DNA from: Pseudomonadota bacterium
GTDB lineage: Bacteria > Pseudomonadota > Alphaproteobacteria > Caulobacterales > Caulobacteraceae
Reading direction: 5' to 3'
Assembly: GCA_023386645.1 (NCBI GenBank)
Contig: JAEWJI010000062.1
Location: forward strand, 62,001 to 126,000
DNA: 64,000 bases
The position numbers were made by a program, and so were the translations under genes. Below, in pieces: positions 8,290 through 16,370 of this stretch. Positions within the stretch are counted from its first letter, which is position 1. Each line of letters begins with the position of its first letter. The notes below the pieces were generated by a model that was given only the letters and a program-made list of their open reading frames with translations, was not told the origin of the DNA and ran no database searches.

Positions 8290-9375
8290 ATGTCCCACAA
8301 CAGCTTCGGCCATCTGTTTCGCGTGACGACCTGGGGCGAAAGCCATGGGCCGGCGATCGGATGCGTCGTGGATGGATGCCCGCCCCTGATCCCCCTGACC
8401 GAAGTCGACATCCAGCCATGGCTGGACCGCCGCAGACCGGGGGGAAGCCGCTTCGTGACCCAGAGGCGCGAGGCCGACCAGGTCCGCATCCTGTCGGGCG
8501 TGTTCGACGACGGCGATGGGCCGGTCACCACGGGCGCGCCGATTTCCCTGATGATCGAGAATGAGGACGCGCGCTCCGCCGACTATGGCGAGATCGCGCG
8601 CGCCTATCGGCCAGGGCACGCGGACTATACCTATCAGGCCAAGTACGGTGTCCGTGACCACCGGGGCGGCGGACGCTCCTCGGCGCGTGAGACGGCAATG
8701 CGCGTCGCCGCGGGCGCGGTGGCCCGCAAAGTGCTGGGCGAGGCGATCCGCGTCCGAGCCGGCGTGGTCCAGTTGGGACAGCACCGGATCGCGCCCGACC
8801 TGGTTGATTTCGACGCCGTCTACGCCAACTCGCTGTTCGCGGCTTCGTCGCAGGTGGTCGAGCCCTGGTCAGACTATCTCGACCGAGTGCGCAAGTCGGG
8901 CTCTTCGATCGGAGCCGTGGTGGCCCTTGAGATCACGGGCGTACCCGCCGGTTGGGGAGCGCCGCTGTACGGCAAGCTGGACGCGGAACTCGCGGGCGCT
9001 CTGATGTCGGTCAACGCGGTCAAGGGTGTGGAGATCGGCGCCGGTTTCGGGGCGGCTGAACTGTCGGGCGAAGAGAACGTCGACGAGATGCGACTGGGGC
9101 CGGACGGCCAGCCCGTCTTCCTCTCGAACAAGGCAGGCGGGGTTCTGGGCGGCATCTCGACCGGCCAGCCGATCACCGCACGGATCGCCTTCAAGCCCAC
9201 CTCCTCGATCCTGACGCCCCGTTGGTCGATCACCCGTGACGGCGAAGAGACCGAACTGCGAACCAAGGGTCGACACGACCCTTGCGTTGCGCTGCGCGGA
9301 GTGCCAGTGGTCGAGGCGATGGCGGCCTGTGTTCTGGCGGACGCGATGCTGCGTCACCGAGCACAGGTCGGCTGA
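8290..9375 (+). CDS. aroC: Chorismate synthase
   Basis: 361 aa. Catalyses the last shikimate step, 5-enolpyruvylshikimate-3-phosphate to chorismate, using reduced FMN. All three family signatures are visible: GESHGPAIGCVVDGCP near residues 16-31, the GRSSARETAMRVAAGA region near 130, and the C-terminal GRHDPCVALRGVPVVEAM. Length is standard. The start codon follows the J-domain-like gene by 11 nt. Confidence 0.97.
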   Translation: MSHNSFGHLFRVTTWGESHGPAIGCVVDGCPPLIPLTEVDIQPWLDRRRPGGSRFVTQRREADQVRILSGVFDDGDGPVTTGAPISLMIENEDARSADYGEIARAYRPGHADYTYQAKYGVRDHRGGGRSSARETAMRVAAGAVARKVLGEAIRVRAGVVQLGQHRIAPDLVDFDAVYANSLFAASSQVVEPWSDYLDRVRKSGSSIGAVVALEITGVPAGWGAPLYGKLDAELAGALMSVNAVKGVEIGAGFGAAELSGEENVDEMRLGPDGQPVFLSNKAGGVLGGISTGQPITARIAFKPTSSILTPRWSITRDGEETELRTKGRHDPCVALRGVPVVEAMAACVLADAMLRHRAQVG

Positions 9376-9434
9376 TCGTCAGCTTCCATTCACCATTGTC
9401 AGCGTCTGATGCCCGTTCTCGGAGAGACCCTCAG

Positions 9435-9707
9435 ATGCGCCGCCATTTCTCACGGGCCGCCGCCTTGTCCGCCGCTCTGGCGGGATCGCTGATGCTTCAG
9501 GGCTGTCTGGTCGGAGCCGTCGTAGGCACGACCGGGGCGGTGATCGGGGGCACGGCCAAGGCCACGGGCGCCGTCATCGGCGCCGGGGTCGACGCCGTGA
9601 CCACCTCAGATGAGGAGACTCGCGCCCGTCGCGAGCGCGAGCAACGCGAATGGGAACGCGAGCAGCGTAGATGCGAGGAACGCCGTCGCCAGGGCCGTAG
9701 CTGCTAG
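9435..9707 (+). CDS. Small putative lipoprotein with charged coiled tail
   Basis: 90 aa. Signal sequence ALSAALAGSLMLQGC with a lipobox-like LQGC, then a glycine-rich stretch (VGTTGAVIGGTAKATGAVIGAG) like one glycine-zipper turn, and a highly charged C-terminus (ETRARREREQREWEREQRR). The ATG follows GGAGAG by 8 nt. No named family is recognised. The 3' end shares its stop region with the convergent acetyltransferase gene (stop codons overlap in CTAG). Confidence 0.65.
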   Translation: MRRHFSRAAALSAALAGSLMLQGCLVGAVVGTTGAVIGGTAKATGAVIGAGVDAVTTSDEETRARREREQREWEREQRRCEERRRQGRSC

Positions 9708-10174
9708 AGCCGCTTCTCGATGGCGTGGTTGTGGATGGCCACGCCTGATACCTCAAAGTCGCGACGCCCGAGCACGTGGAAACCGCGTCGCCTGAAGAAG
9801 CCCGTCGCCGTCTCGCTGGCTTCCGCGTACAGCCGCTCGATCCTGGATGTCCGAGCCCGCGCCTCCAGCGCCTCGTAGAGCATCGGCGCCGCATCCGTGC
9901 CCGCCGCGCGCGGATGCGCGTAGAAGAAGTGGATATGACCATCGGGCTCGAGGTCGGCGAAAGCCAATGGCGTATCGGAGTCGTCCGTGGCCACCAGGCG
10001 CGCCCGACCATCCGACATCAGGGCCTCCAGCCGTTCGGCCGAAGGTGCAAGACCGGCCCACGCCCGAACCTGGTCGGGCGCATAGCGGCGAGCGCCGAGT
10101 TCGAGAACCGAGGCGACATAGAGGGCCGCCAGGGCCTCTGCGTCGATGGGGCGATAATCTCGGACGGTCGTCAT
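9704..10174 (-). CDS. GNAT family N-acetyltransferase
   Basis: 156 aa. Acetyl-CoA-dependent acetyltransferase fold: VRDYRPIDAEALAALY at the N-terminus, LAFADLEPDGHIHFFYAHP as the beta4 strand, a motif A region with RAAGTDAAPMLYEALEARAR, and a C-terminal ATGFFRRRGFHVLGRRDFE typical of the YafP-like group. Its start ATG overlaps the stop of queE (ATGA), so it is the last gene of the queC-queE operon. A link to queuosine synthesis is not implied by the fold. Confidence 0.85.
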   Translation of the reverse strand: MTTVRDYRPIDAEALAALYVASVLELGARRYAPDQVRAWAGLAPSAERLEALMSDGRARLVATDDSDTPLAFADLEPDGHIHFFYAHPRAAGTDAAPMLYEALEARARTSRIERLYAEASETATGFFRRRGFHVLGRRDFEVSGVAIHNHAIEKRL

Positions 10175-10821
10175 CGGACGCCGATCAGCTTGTGGGTCTG
10201 GATGCTCAGCCGCCACCGGGGGTGGGTGAGACAGTACTCCATCGCCGCCACCGTATTGGCCTCCTGGTCAGGACCATCCATCGGCTGGAGCCAGAACCGT
10301 TCGAAATCGAGGTGCTCGAAACGCTCTGGCATGGCGAGCGGCTGCGGATAGACGAGCTTCAACTCCTGCCCCGTGGTCTGGACGACCGGCGCATTCGCCT
10401 TGGGACTGATGCATATCCAGTCAATACCGGCCGGGGCAGGGAGCGTCCCGTTGGACTCGATGGCGATCTCGAAGCCTTCGGCGTGAAGGGCGTCGATTAA
10501 CGCGCCGTCAAGCTGAAGCAGCGGCTCCCCGCCGGTGCAGACCACCAGCTTCGGATCGCCCCGGCGTCCGCGCCACCGGTCCGAGACATGCCTGGCCAGA
10601 GCCTCGGTCGTAGGAAACTTGCCGCCCCCATCGCCGTCGACCCCGACGAAATCGGTATCACAGAAGGTGCAGACTGCGGCGGCGCGGTCGCGCTCCAGTC
10701 CATTCCAGAGATTACAGCCGGCGAACCGCAGGAACACCGCCGGGCGGCCGGCCTGGCCGCCCTCCCCCTGAACCGTCAGGAAGCACTCCTTGACCGAATA
10801 GGTCACCGCGTGGCCGTCCAT
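10171..10821 (-). CDS. queE: 7-carboxy-7-deazaguanine synthase
   Basis: 216 aa. Radical SAM enzyme converting 6-carboxytetrahydropterin to 7-carboxy-7-deazaguanine in queuosine/preQ0 synthesis. The cluster cysteines are C36, C51 and C54 in the C-x14-C-x2-C spacing characteristic of this QueE subtype (not the usual C-x3-C-x2-C). CTGGEPLLQ and AIESNGT are further family motifs. The start overlaps the end of queC by 19 nt and the stop overlaps the acetyltransferase start. queD and queF are not in the window. Confidence 0.95.
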   Translation of the reverse strand: MDGHAVTYSVKECFLTVQGEGGQAGRPAVFLRFAGCNLWNGLERDRAAAVCTFCDTDFVGVDGDGGGKFPTTEALARHVSDRWRGRRGDPKLVVCTGGEPLLQLDGALIDALHAEGFEIAIESNGTLPAPAGIDWICISPKANAPVVQTTGQELKLVYPQPLAMPERFEHLDFERFWLQPMDGPDQEANTVAAMEYCLTHPRWRLSIQTHKLIGVR

Positions 10822-11516
10822 TGCGTCCAGCCGGCCGCGCGCAATTCACAGGCGGGGCAGTCGCCGCAGCCATAGCCCCAGGCATGGCGATGGGTTCGGT
10901 CGCCCTGATAGCAGGTGTGGCTGTCCTCGACGATCAGCTCCACCAGGGCGTCGCCGCCGACCCGGTGCGCCAGAACCCAGGTTTCCGCCTTGGTCAGATG
11001 CATCAGCGGCGTCTGGATGGACACTGGCTTGTCCAGGCCCAGGCTCAATGCTCGCTCCATCGCCTGCATCGTCTCGGCCCGACAGTCGGGATATCCGGAG
11101 TAATCGGTCTCGCACATGCCGCCGACCAGGATTTCCAGGCCCCGCCGATCCGCCAGGGCCGCCGCGGCTACCAGGAAGATGAGGTTCCGGCCCGGCACGA
11201 AGGTGGTCGGAAGGCCCCTCGCGTCCATCTCGATGGCGCGCTCGGCGGTGAGCGCGCTCTCGGCGATGCGGCCATAGCCGGTAAGGTCGACGACATGGTC
11301 CGGGCCCAGACGGTCCGCCCAATTCGGCAGAACCCGAGCCATGCCGCTGCGCACCTTCTGTCGGGCCTGCATCTCCACGGCGTGGCGCTGACCGTAATCG
11401 AAGCCGACAGTCTCGACGCGCGCATACCGCTCCAGCGCCCAGGCAAGGCAGGTAGCGCTGTCCTGTCCGCCCGAGAACAGGACGAGGGCGGTGGAGGCGG
11501 AAACGGCTTGGCTCAT
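10803..11516 (-). CDS. queC: 7-cyano-7-deazaguanine synthase
   Basis: 237 aa. ATP-dependent enzyme making preQ0 from 7-carboxy-7-deazaguanine and ammonia. It has the PP-loop VLFSGGQDSATCLAW near the N-terminus, the GRNLIFL motif, and a C-terminal zinc site with four cysteines (one in HTCYQGD, then GCGDCPAC). First gene of the queC-queE-acetyltransferase operon; I see no convincing preQ1 riboswitch in the 186 nt upstream. Confidence 0.96.
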   Translation of the reverse strand: MSQAVSASTALVLFSGGQDSATCLAWALERYARVETVGFDYGQRHAVEMQARQKVRSGMARVLPNWADRLGPDHVVDLTGYGRIAESALTAERAIEMDARGLPTTFVPGRNLIFLVAAAALADRRGLEILVGGMCETDYSGYPDCRAETMQAMERALSLGLDKPVSIQTPLMHLTKAETWVLAHRVGGDALVELIVEDSHTCYQGDRTHRHAWGYGCGDCPACELRAAGWTQWTATR

Positions 11517-11702
11517 GACAAATCTGCGGTCGGCCGGCGGCCGCGCGCATGCTCAGGGGGTCGGGATGGTCGAAAGCATCCCCTGTAGCACCTGCGTCGA
11601 CGCCGGGCCAACCGATGGGCCACGGGAAAGCTCCACAGGTTTAACCCTTCCGCAAAGGCTCTCGAGCAACATGGCGGTCGTGATCACGGAGTTTCGGCCA
11701 GT

Positions 11703-13334
11703 ATGCCGACGATCGAAGTCCTGACGGAACGGGTCGAACCAGCTTCACCCGACACGCTGGCGAGCGAGATTTTCGCGCGTTTTCAACGCGAGCCGGACAC
11801 CATGGTGATCCCGGTCGTTGAGGACGGCCGGCCGCTGGGTCTGGTCGAGCGCAACGCCTTCCTGCTGAAGATCGCCGCCCCCTTCGCCCACGCTCTGTAC
11901 GCCAGCCGCCCGGTCACCCATGTTATGGACACCGATCCGGCCGTGGTGGAAGCCGGGGTCAAGGTCGACGCCTTTTCCGAAATACTGCTGAAGTCCGGCC
12001 CGACCGCCCTCACGCGGGGCTTCATCGTGACCCGCAACGGTCGTTATCGAGGGGTCGGCACGGCGGTGGGTCTGCTGAAAGCTTGCAACGACAGCCAGCG
12101 TCGCCAGAACGCCGAACTCGTCGAACAGGCCCGCGCCCTCTCCGACACGCGCACCCAGGCCATTGCCGCCGCTCGCGCCAAGAGCCAGTTCCTTGCGGTC
12201 ATGAGCCACGAACTGCGCACGCCGATGAACGGCGTCCTGGCCGTGGCGGAGCTGCTGCGCCGTCAGCCCCTGACCCCCGCCGCCCAGGCCCAGGTCCAGA
12301 CGATAATGGACTCGTCGGAGAGCCTGCTGCGGATTCTCGAGGATGCGTTGGATCTGTCGCGAGCCGAGGCGGGCGAGCTGGAGCTCTCGCCAGCCCCGAC
12401 GCCGCTGCGCTCGATGATGGACGACATCGAAGCCCTGTGGGCGCCGCGCGCGGCGCAGGACGGCGTCACCCTGATGGTCGGCTATGAGGGCGACACCGAA
12501 CTGGCCGCCCTGGTCGACACGGTGCGGCTCAAGCAGCTGTTCAACAACCTGATCGGCAACGCGCTGAAGTTCGCGCGCAACGGCATGGTCGAGGCCCGGC
12601 TGAAGGCCTGGGTCGACAACGGCCAGGTCCGCCTGGAAGCCCGGGTCCGGGACAATGGGCCGGGCGTAGATCCGACGATCGTGGACGCCATTTTCGAGCC
12701 CTTCGTCCATGGCGCCGGGCCAGAGGGCCCCGGCCTGGGTTTGTCCATCTGCCGGCAGGTCGTGGATCGGATGGGCGGACGCATCTGGGCCGAGAACAAC
12801 GCGGGCCAGGGCGCGACCTTCGCCTTCGATCTGTCGGCGCCGCGCTCCGTGATCGAAAGCGCCGCACCCTCGAATGTCTCGGATCTGCCCGAGCTCTTGC
12901 TCCAGTCGCAGCCGCACATCCTCATCGTCGACGACAACGGCACGAACCGCGTGGTGGCCCAGGCCCTGTGCGAAATGTTCGGATGCAGTTCCGAGACGGT
13001 CGAGGATGGGCTGGAAGCGTTGGAAGCGGTCCAGGCCCGGCCGTTCGACCTGATCCTGATGGACATCAAGATGCCCCGCATGGACGGGGTCCAGGCGACC
13101 CAGGCTATCCGCGCCCTTCCCGGCGCCGAAAGCCGCACGCCCATTATCGCCCTGACCGCCAACGCCGATCCGGACGACGCGAAGCGTTACGTCGCGGCGG
13201 GCATGGCTGCGGTGGTCGAAAAGCCAATCAAGCCAGAGCGGCTGAGGCTGGCCATCAACACGGCGCTAAACAGCCGCGATGTTGATGCGGATTCTGAGGG
13301 CTCAGGCGGTTCCGACAGCCTTCGCGTCGCCTGA
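11703..13334 (+). CDS. Hybrid histidine kinase with N-terminal CBS-like domain
   Basis: 543 aa, no membrane helices, so probably cytoplasmic. Residues about 15-135 resemble a CBS-pair-like sensor (MVIPVVEDGRPLGLVERN, then GFIVTRNGRYRGVGT). A short helical linker leads to the HisKA domain with phospho-acceptor H169 (MSHELRTPMNG). The HATPase region carries NNLIGNALKFA (N box), DNGPGVDP and GLGLSICRQVV. A C-terminal receiver starts near residue 405 (HILIVDDNGTNR) with phospho-acceptor Asp in LILMDIKMP and the KP lysine. Partner phosphotransferase or regulator is not nearby. The last 33 nt overlap the convergent exonuclease gene. Confidence 0.9.
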   Translation: MPTIEVLTERVEPASPDTLASEIFARFQREPDTMVIPVVEDGRPLGLVERNAFLLKIAAPFAHALYASRPVTHVMDTDPAVVEAGVKVDAFSEILLKSGPTALTRGFIVTRNGRYRGVGTAVGLLKACNDSQRRQNAELVEQARALSDTRTQAIAAARAKSQFLAVMSHELRTPMNGVLAVAELLRRQPLTPAAQAQVQTIMDSSESLLRILEDALDLSRAEAGELELSPAPTPLRSMMDDIEALWAPRAAQDGVTLMVGYEGDTELAALVDTVRLKQLFNNLIGNALKFARNGMVEARLKAWVDNGQVRLEARVRDNGPGVDPTIVDAIFEPFVHGAGPEGPGLGLSICRQVVDRMGGRIWAENNAGQGATFAFDLSAPRSVIESAAPSNVSDLPELLLQSQPHILIVDDNGTNRVVAQALCEMFGCSSETVEDGLEALEAVQARPFDLILMDIKMPRMDGVQATQAIRALPGAESRTPIIALTANADPDDAKRYVAAGMAAVVEKPIKPERLRLAINTALNSRDVDADSEGSGGSDSLRVA

Positions 13335-14366
13335 CACGGATTCAGCGGGACCCTCGACCTCTTCATCTTCGTCGTCGTAACCGACCAAGCGAAGCGCCCG
13401 CGCCTTCATGCCGTTGAGCTCGGCCCAGCGGCACAGCCCTTCTTCACGACCGTGAGTGATCCACAGCTCCTCTGGCCGGATCTCCTCGAACGTCTGGGTC
13501 AGTTCGCCCCAGTCGGCATGGTCGGAAACCACCAGCGGCAGTTCAACGCCTCGTTGTCGCGCTCGCGCCTTGACCAGCATCCAGCCCGAAGCGAACGCGG
13601 TCACAGGCTCGGCGAACCTACGCGCCCACCGGTCCTGGATCGCCGACGGCGGTGCAATTACCACCTCCCCCGGCAGCGCCTCCTTCCTGTCGCCCGTGGC
13701 TGGCGCGAGCGAGCCGAGACCCACCCCTTCGCTCTCGTAGAGGCGGTTCAGTCGCTCAAGCGCCCCATGGACGTAGATGGTGCGTTCCCAGCCGGCCTCG
13801 CGCAACAGGCGGATGATCCGCTGCGCCTTTCCCAGCGCATAGGCGCCGATCAGATGCGTTCGCTCGGGAAACTGCCGTAGCGAGTGGATCACCCGTCCGA
13901 TCTCCTCGCTATCCGGAGGATGGGTGAAGACCGGCAGTCCGAAGGTGGCCTCCGAAATGAACACGTGGCACGGAGTCGGCTCGAACGCGGCGCAAGTCGG
14001 ATCGCGCCTGCGCTTGTAGTCGCCGGAAACCACCATGGTCAGTCCGCGATACGAGATCACCGCCTGGGCCGATCCGAGGACATGGCCGGCCGGGACAAGC
14101 CGCACTTCCACGCCCTTGTGGGAAGCGGTCTCGCCATAATCGACCGGCTGGCGACGCGAGCAGAAGTCCTGGCCGTAGCGCTCGGCCATGATCCTGAGGG
14201 TCTGGCCCGTCGCCAGGACGGCGCCGTGGCCAGAGCGCGCGTGATCCGAATGGCCATGGGTGACCACCGCCCTTTCCACGGGAACAACCGGATCGACATA
14301 GAAGTCGCCAGGCGGGCAATAGAGGCCTTGGGGCGTCGGCCTCAGCAGGTCTTCTGGACGGATCAT
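13302..14366 (-). CDS. Ligase-associated DNA exonuclease (MBL/beta-CASP type)
   Basis: 354 aa. Metallo-beta-lactamase-fold nuclease resembling the TIGR04122 'ligase-associated exonuclease' family. The metal motif is HGHSDH (H37, H39, D41, H42), and SGDYKRR, AFASGWM and VVSDHADWGEL are later family motifs. In many Proteobacteria this gene is next to an ATP-dependent DNA ligase, an Lhr-type helicase and PdeM, forming a DNA repair set. Here none of those partners is adjacent: the neighbours are a histidine kinase (33-nt convergent overlap) and, divergently, thioesterases. The acidic C-terminal tail (DDEDEEVEGPAES) lies in the overlap. Confidence 0.88.
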   Translation of the reverse strand: MIRPEDLLRPTPQGLYCPPGDFYVDPVVPVERAVVTHGHSDHARSGHGAVLATGQTLRIMAERYGQDFCSRRQPVDYGETASHKGVEVRLVPAGHVLGSAQAVISYRGLTMVVSGDYKRRRDPTCAAFEPTPCHVFISEATFGLPVFTHPPDSEEIGRVIHSLRQFPERTHLIGAYALGKAQRIIRLLREAGWERTIYVHGALERLNRLYESEGVGLGSLAPATGDRKEALPGEVVIAPPSAIQDRWARRFAEPVTAFASGWMLVKARARQRGVELPLVVSDHADWGELTQTFEEIRPEELWITHGREEGLCRWAELNGMKARALRLVGYDDEDEEVEGPAESVSGDAKAVGTA

Positions 14367-14413
14367 TCAGGCGATATGGGATGGACCATGAATCCTGACA
14401 GCGCCGGCCGCCG

Positions 14414-14878
14414 ATGAGCGGTTCCCTCGTCGACCTCCTGCCCCAACTCGCGTCGGGCTCCGCCCATACCCACGCGCTCGGCTTCGAGTTCGCCGGGCTG
14501 GACCGAGACCGTGTTCGCATCCGAGCTCCCTTCCGTCCCGAGTTCGTGGGCGACGCCGACACTGGCGTGCTCTCCGGCGGCTTGGTGACGACATTGCTGG
14601 ACCATGCCGGCGGGTTGGCTGTCTGGGTGGCCCTCGACAAGTTCCGGCCGATCGCGACGCTCGATCTTCGGGTTGATTACATGCGCGCCGCGGAGACAGG
14701 CTTTGACCTCATCGCGGAGGCTCGCTGCTACCGCCTGACCCGCACCATCGCCTTCGTTCGGGCCTGGGCCTTCGAGCGGGATGTCGAGGATCCGGTCGCT
14801 GCGGCCCAAGCCGCCTATGTGTTGGACTCCGATGGCGAGCGCCGCCTGGGGGCCAACCTGGAAGGGGGCCGGCCATGA
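14414..14878 (+). CDS. PaaI-like hotdog-fold thioesterase, first of a pair
   Basis: 154 aa. Hotdog-fold acyl-CoA thioesterase family (PaaI/4HBT): VRIRAPFRPEFVG, GGLVTTLLDHAGGLAVWVA as the central hotdog helix, and LDLRVDYMRAAETG. The aspartate in LLDHAG sits where PaaI-type enzymes have their catalytic carboxylate, but the preceding HGG-type element reads SGG. The next gene starts in an ATGA overlap with this stop, so the two are translationally coupled and may form a hetero-oligomer. Confidence 0.85.
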   Translation: MSGSLVDLLPQLASGSAHTHALGFEFAGLDRDRVRIRAPFRPEFVGDADTGVLSGGLVTTLLDHAGGLAVWVALDKFRPIATLDLRVDYMRAAETGFDLIAEARCYRLTRTIAFVRAWAFERDVEDPVAAAQAAYVLDSDGERRLGANLEGGRP

Positions 14879-15288
14879 CGTCGGTCGACGCCGCTTCCTC
14901 CCTGATCGAGCGGACGCCGTACGCTCGCTTCCTGGGGCTCGAGGCGCGGCGACTGGATGATGGCGGCCTGGCGCTGGTGATGCCGTTCCAAGACCGTCTG
15001 ATCGGCAATCCGATCCTGCCCGCCCTGCACGGCGGCTCAACCGCGGCGCTCCTGGAACTGACGGCCATCGCTCAGGTGGCCCTCGACTACCCCGCGCTGA
15101 GGGCGCCACGCCCCATCAATGTCTCGGTCGCCTACCTTCGCTCGGGCCGCCCTCGCGACGTCGTGGCCCGCGCCCGGGTGGCCAAGGCGGGCCGCCGGGT
15201 CGCCCATGTCCTGGCTGAGGCTTGGCAGGACGACCCAGCCAATCCGATCGCCAGCCTGACCGCGCACTTTCTCCTGAACCTCGCTTAA
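14875..15288 (+). CDS. PaaI-like hotdog-fold thioesterase, second of a pair
   Basis: 137 aa. Same family as the preceding gene: LALVMPFQDRLIGN, ALHGGSTAALLELTAIAQVAL and INVSVAYLRSGRPRDVVARARV. It keeps the HGG element that the upstream copy lacks and has Glu (LLE) at the carboxylate position. Overlaps the upstream stop by 4 nt. Substrate unknown. Confidence 0.85.
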   Translation: MTSVDAASSLIERTPYARFLGLEARRLDDGGLALVMPFQDRLIGNPILPALHGGSTAALLELTAIAQVALDYPALRAPRPINVSVAYLRSGRPRDVVARARVAKAGRRVAHVLAEAWQDDPANPIASLTAHFLLNLA

Positions 15289-15456
15289 GTCCGCCGCGGC
15301 CTCTGCTGAGCCCTTCCGGCTGCCATGCGAGACCATCGATCATCCGCAGTCCGCGCAGCGCCAAGCGGAGTGTCGCGCCTGCCTGTCCTGTTCGCCCCCC
15401 TTCCAGCTGCTTTCTCTTATGGTGAACAAATCCCTACCCAACTCGCCTAATGCGTG

Positions 15457-15472
15457 TTAAGGATCTGTTTAC
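15457..15472 (+). promoter_or_regulatory. Candidate CtrA-type site upstream of the 117-aa gene
   Basis: TTAA (15457-15460), seven bases, TTTAC (15468-15472) matches TTAA-N7-TTAAC at 8 of 9 specified bases, 20 nt before the ATG. At this distance it would overlap the transcription start or leader, so repression is as likely as activation. A pattern match only. Confidence 0.3.
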
Positions 15473-15492
15473 CAGTTCACAGGAGGGATTTT

Positions 15493-15846
15493 ATGGACCG
15501 GACCCAAGTCATCGCCAGCGTCGCCGGCGAGCTTCACGCGACGGAACGCGCGGTGGATACCGCCATCACCCAGGCGACGACCCTGGTCCAGTCCATGATC
15601 GGCGCCCGCAGCGCCCTCTCCATCTCCCCCGTGGCGGGATCGGGTTCGCAGTCCAAGGCTATGGAAGCCATCGCCGCCCTGGGCGTGGCCCGTGACGCGG
15701 TCGTGGCGTGCCATGCCGAGCTCCAGAAGGACCACCGCAAGCTGGGCTGGGGCGTCTACGCCGTCGGTCCGCTCGACAAGCCCGACGATTGGGAGACCCC
15801 CATCGGCGGCGACGACAAGAAGACCTCCCACCTCCGGGTTGCCTAA
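15493..15846 (+). CDS. Conserved-looking hypothetical protein, 117 aa
   Basis: 117 aa, no signal peptide or membrane helix. The sequence is mostly helical: MDRTQVIASVAGELHATERAV, then DTAITQATTLVQSMIGAR, a Ser/Gly linker (ISPVAGSGSQS), a second helix pair (MEAIAALGVARDAVVACHAEL) and an acidic polar tail with YAVGPLDKPDDWETP. The start is firm: AGGAGG lies 6 nt upstream of the ATG. I recognise no family. A perfect 12-bp terminator hairpin follows about 56 nt after the stop, so it is a single-gene transcript. Confidence 0.75.
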   Translation: MDRTQVIASVAGELHATERAVDTAITQATTLVQSMIGARSALSISPVAGSGSQSKAMEAIAALGVARDAVVACHAELQKDHRKLGWGVYAVGPLDKPDDWETPIGGDDKKTSHLRVA

Positions 15847-15902
15847 AATCGACGTGATCTCCGGGACTGAAGGTTTCGGACATCGCAGATTCGGTACAAG
15901 AT

Positions 15903-15934
15903 CGCCCCCGTGTCCTTCGACACGGGGGCGTTTT
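15903..15934 (+). terminator. Rho-independent terminator that abuts the next start codon
   Basis: Perfect 12-bp stem (15903-15914 with 15919-15930), CTTC loop, then TTTT. The next gene's ATG is at 15936, one base after the T-run, so the only G-rich ribosome-binding sequence for it (GGGGGCG, 15923-15930) is the descending arm of the hairpin. Confidence 0.85.
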
Positions 15935-15935
15935 C

Positions 15936-16364
15936 ATGCCTGACACCCTGTGGGCCCAAGTCGGCGCGATCCTGACGGTGCTCATCTGCGCCTTCGCCTT
16001 TTTGAAAGGCGACGATCCCGAACGCGTGGGCGCCGGGGCCTATATGCTCGGCTGGTTCGCCGCCCTTCTGCTTCAGGATGATGGCCCTCTGGATGGAATC
16101 CCGAGCGCCATTGTCGGCCTTGATCTCACTATGCTGATCGTTCTCTCAGCGATCGTCTGGCGCTGGCGGCCCACATGGGCGGTATGGGCCTGCGCTTGTC
16201 AGCTTCTGGTCGTCATGAGCCACGTCATGTCGCTCATCGACGTGCGGCCGGCGGTCGCCAGCTTTTATACGGTCATCAATCTCGCCAGCTATGGCGTCCT
16301 CGTCTCGCTGGGCATCGGAACCTTCTGGGCCTGGCAGGAGCGCCGGGCAGCTGGCTTGGAGTAG
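15936..16364 (+). CDS. Small integral membrane protein, 142 aa
   Basis: Four predicted membrane helices: about residues 4-24 (LWAQVGAILTVLICAFAFL), 31-48, 62-95 (two segments around VLSAIVWRW) and 113-132 (VINLASYGVLVSLGIGTFW). The short charged tail is WQERRAAGLE. No family recognised. Its start codon comes directly after a strong terminator, so it is either expressed by read-through or from a promoter inside the previous gene's leader, and its ribosome-binding site would be buried in the hairpin. Confidence 0.65.
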   Translation: MPDTLWAQVGAILTVLICAFAFLKGDDPERVGAGAYMLGWFAALLLQDDGPLDGIPSAIVGLDLTMLIVLSAIVWRWRPTWAVWACACQLLVVMSHVMSLIDVRPAVASFYTVINLASYGVLVSLGIGTFWAWQERRAAGLE

Positions 16365-16370
16365 CCCTGG

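Noticed and set aside
11517..11702. preQ1 riboswitch in front of queC
   Set aside because: The region has no recognisable preQ1-I hairpin plus A-rich tail or preQ1-II core.
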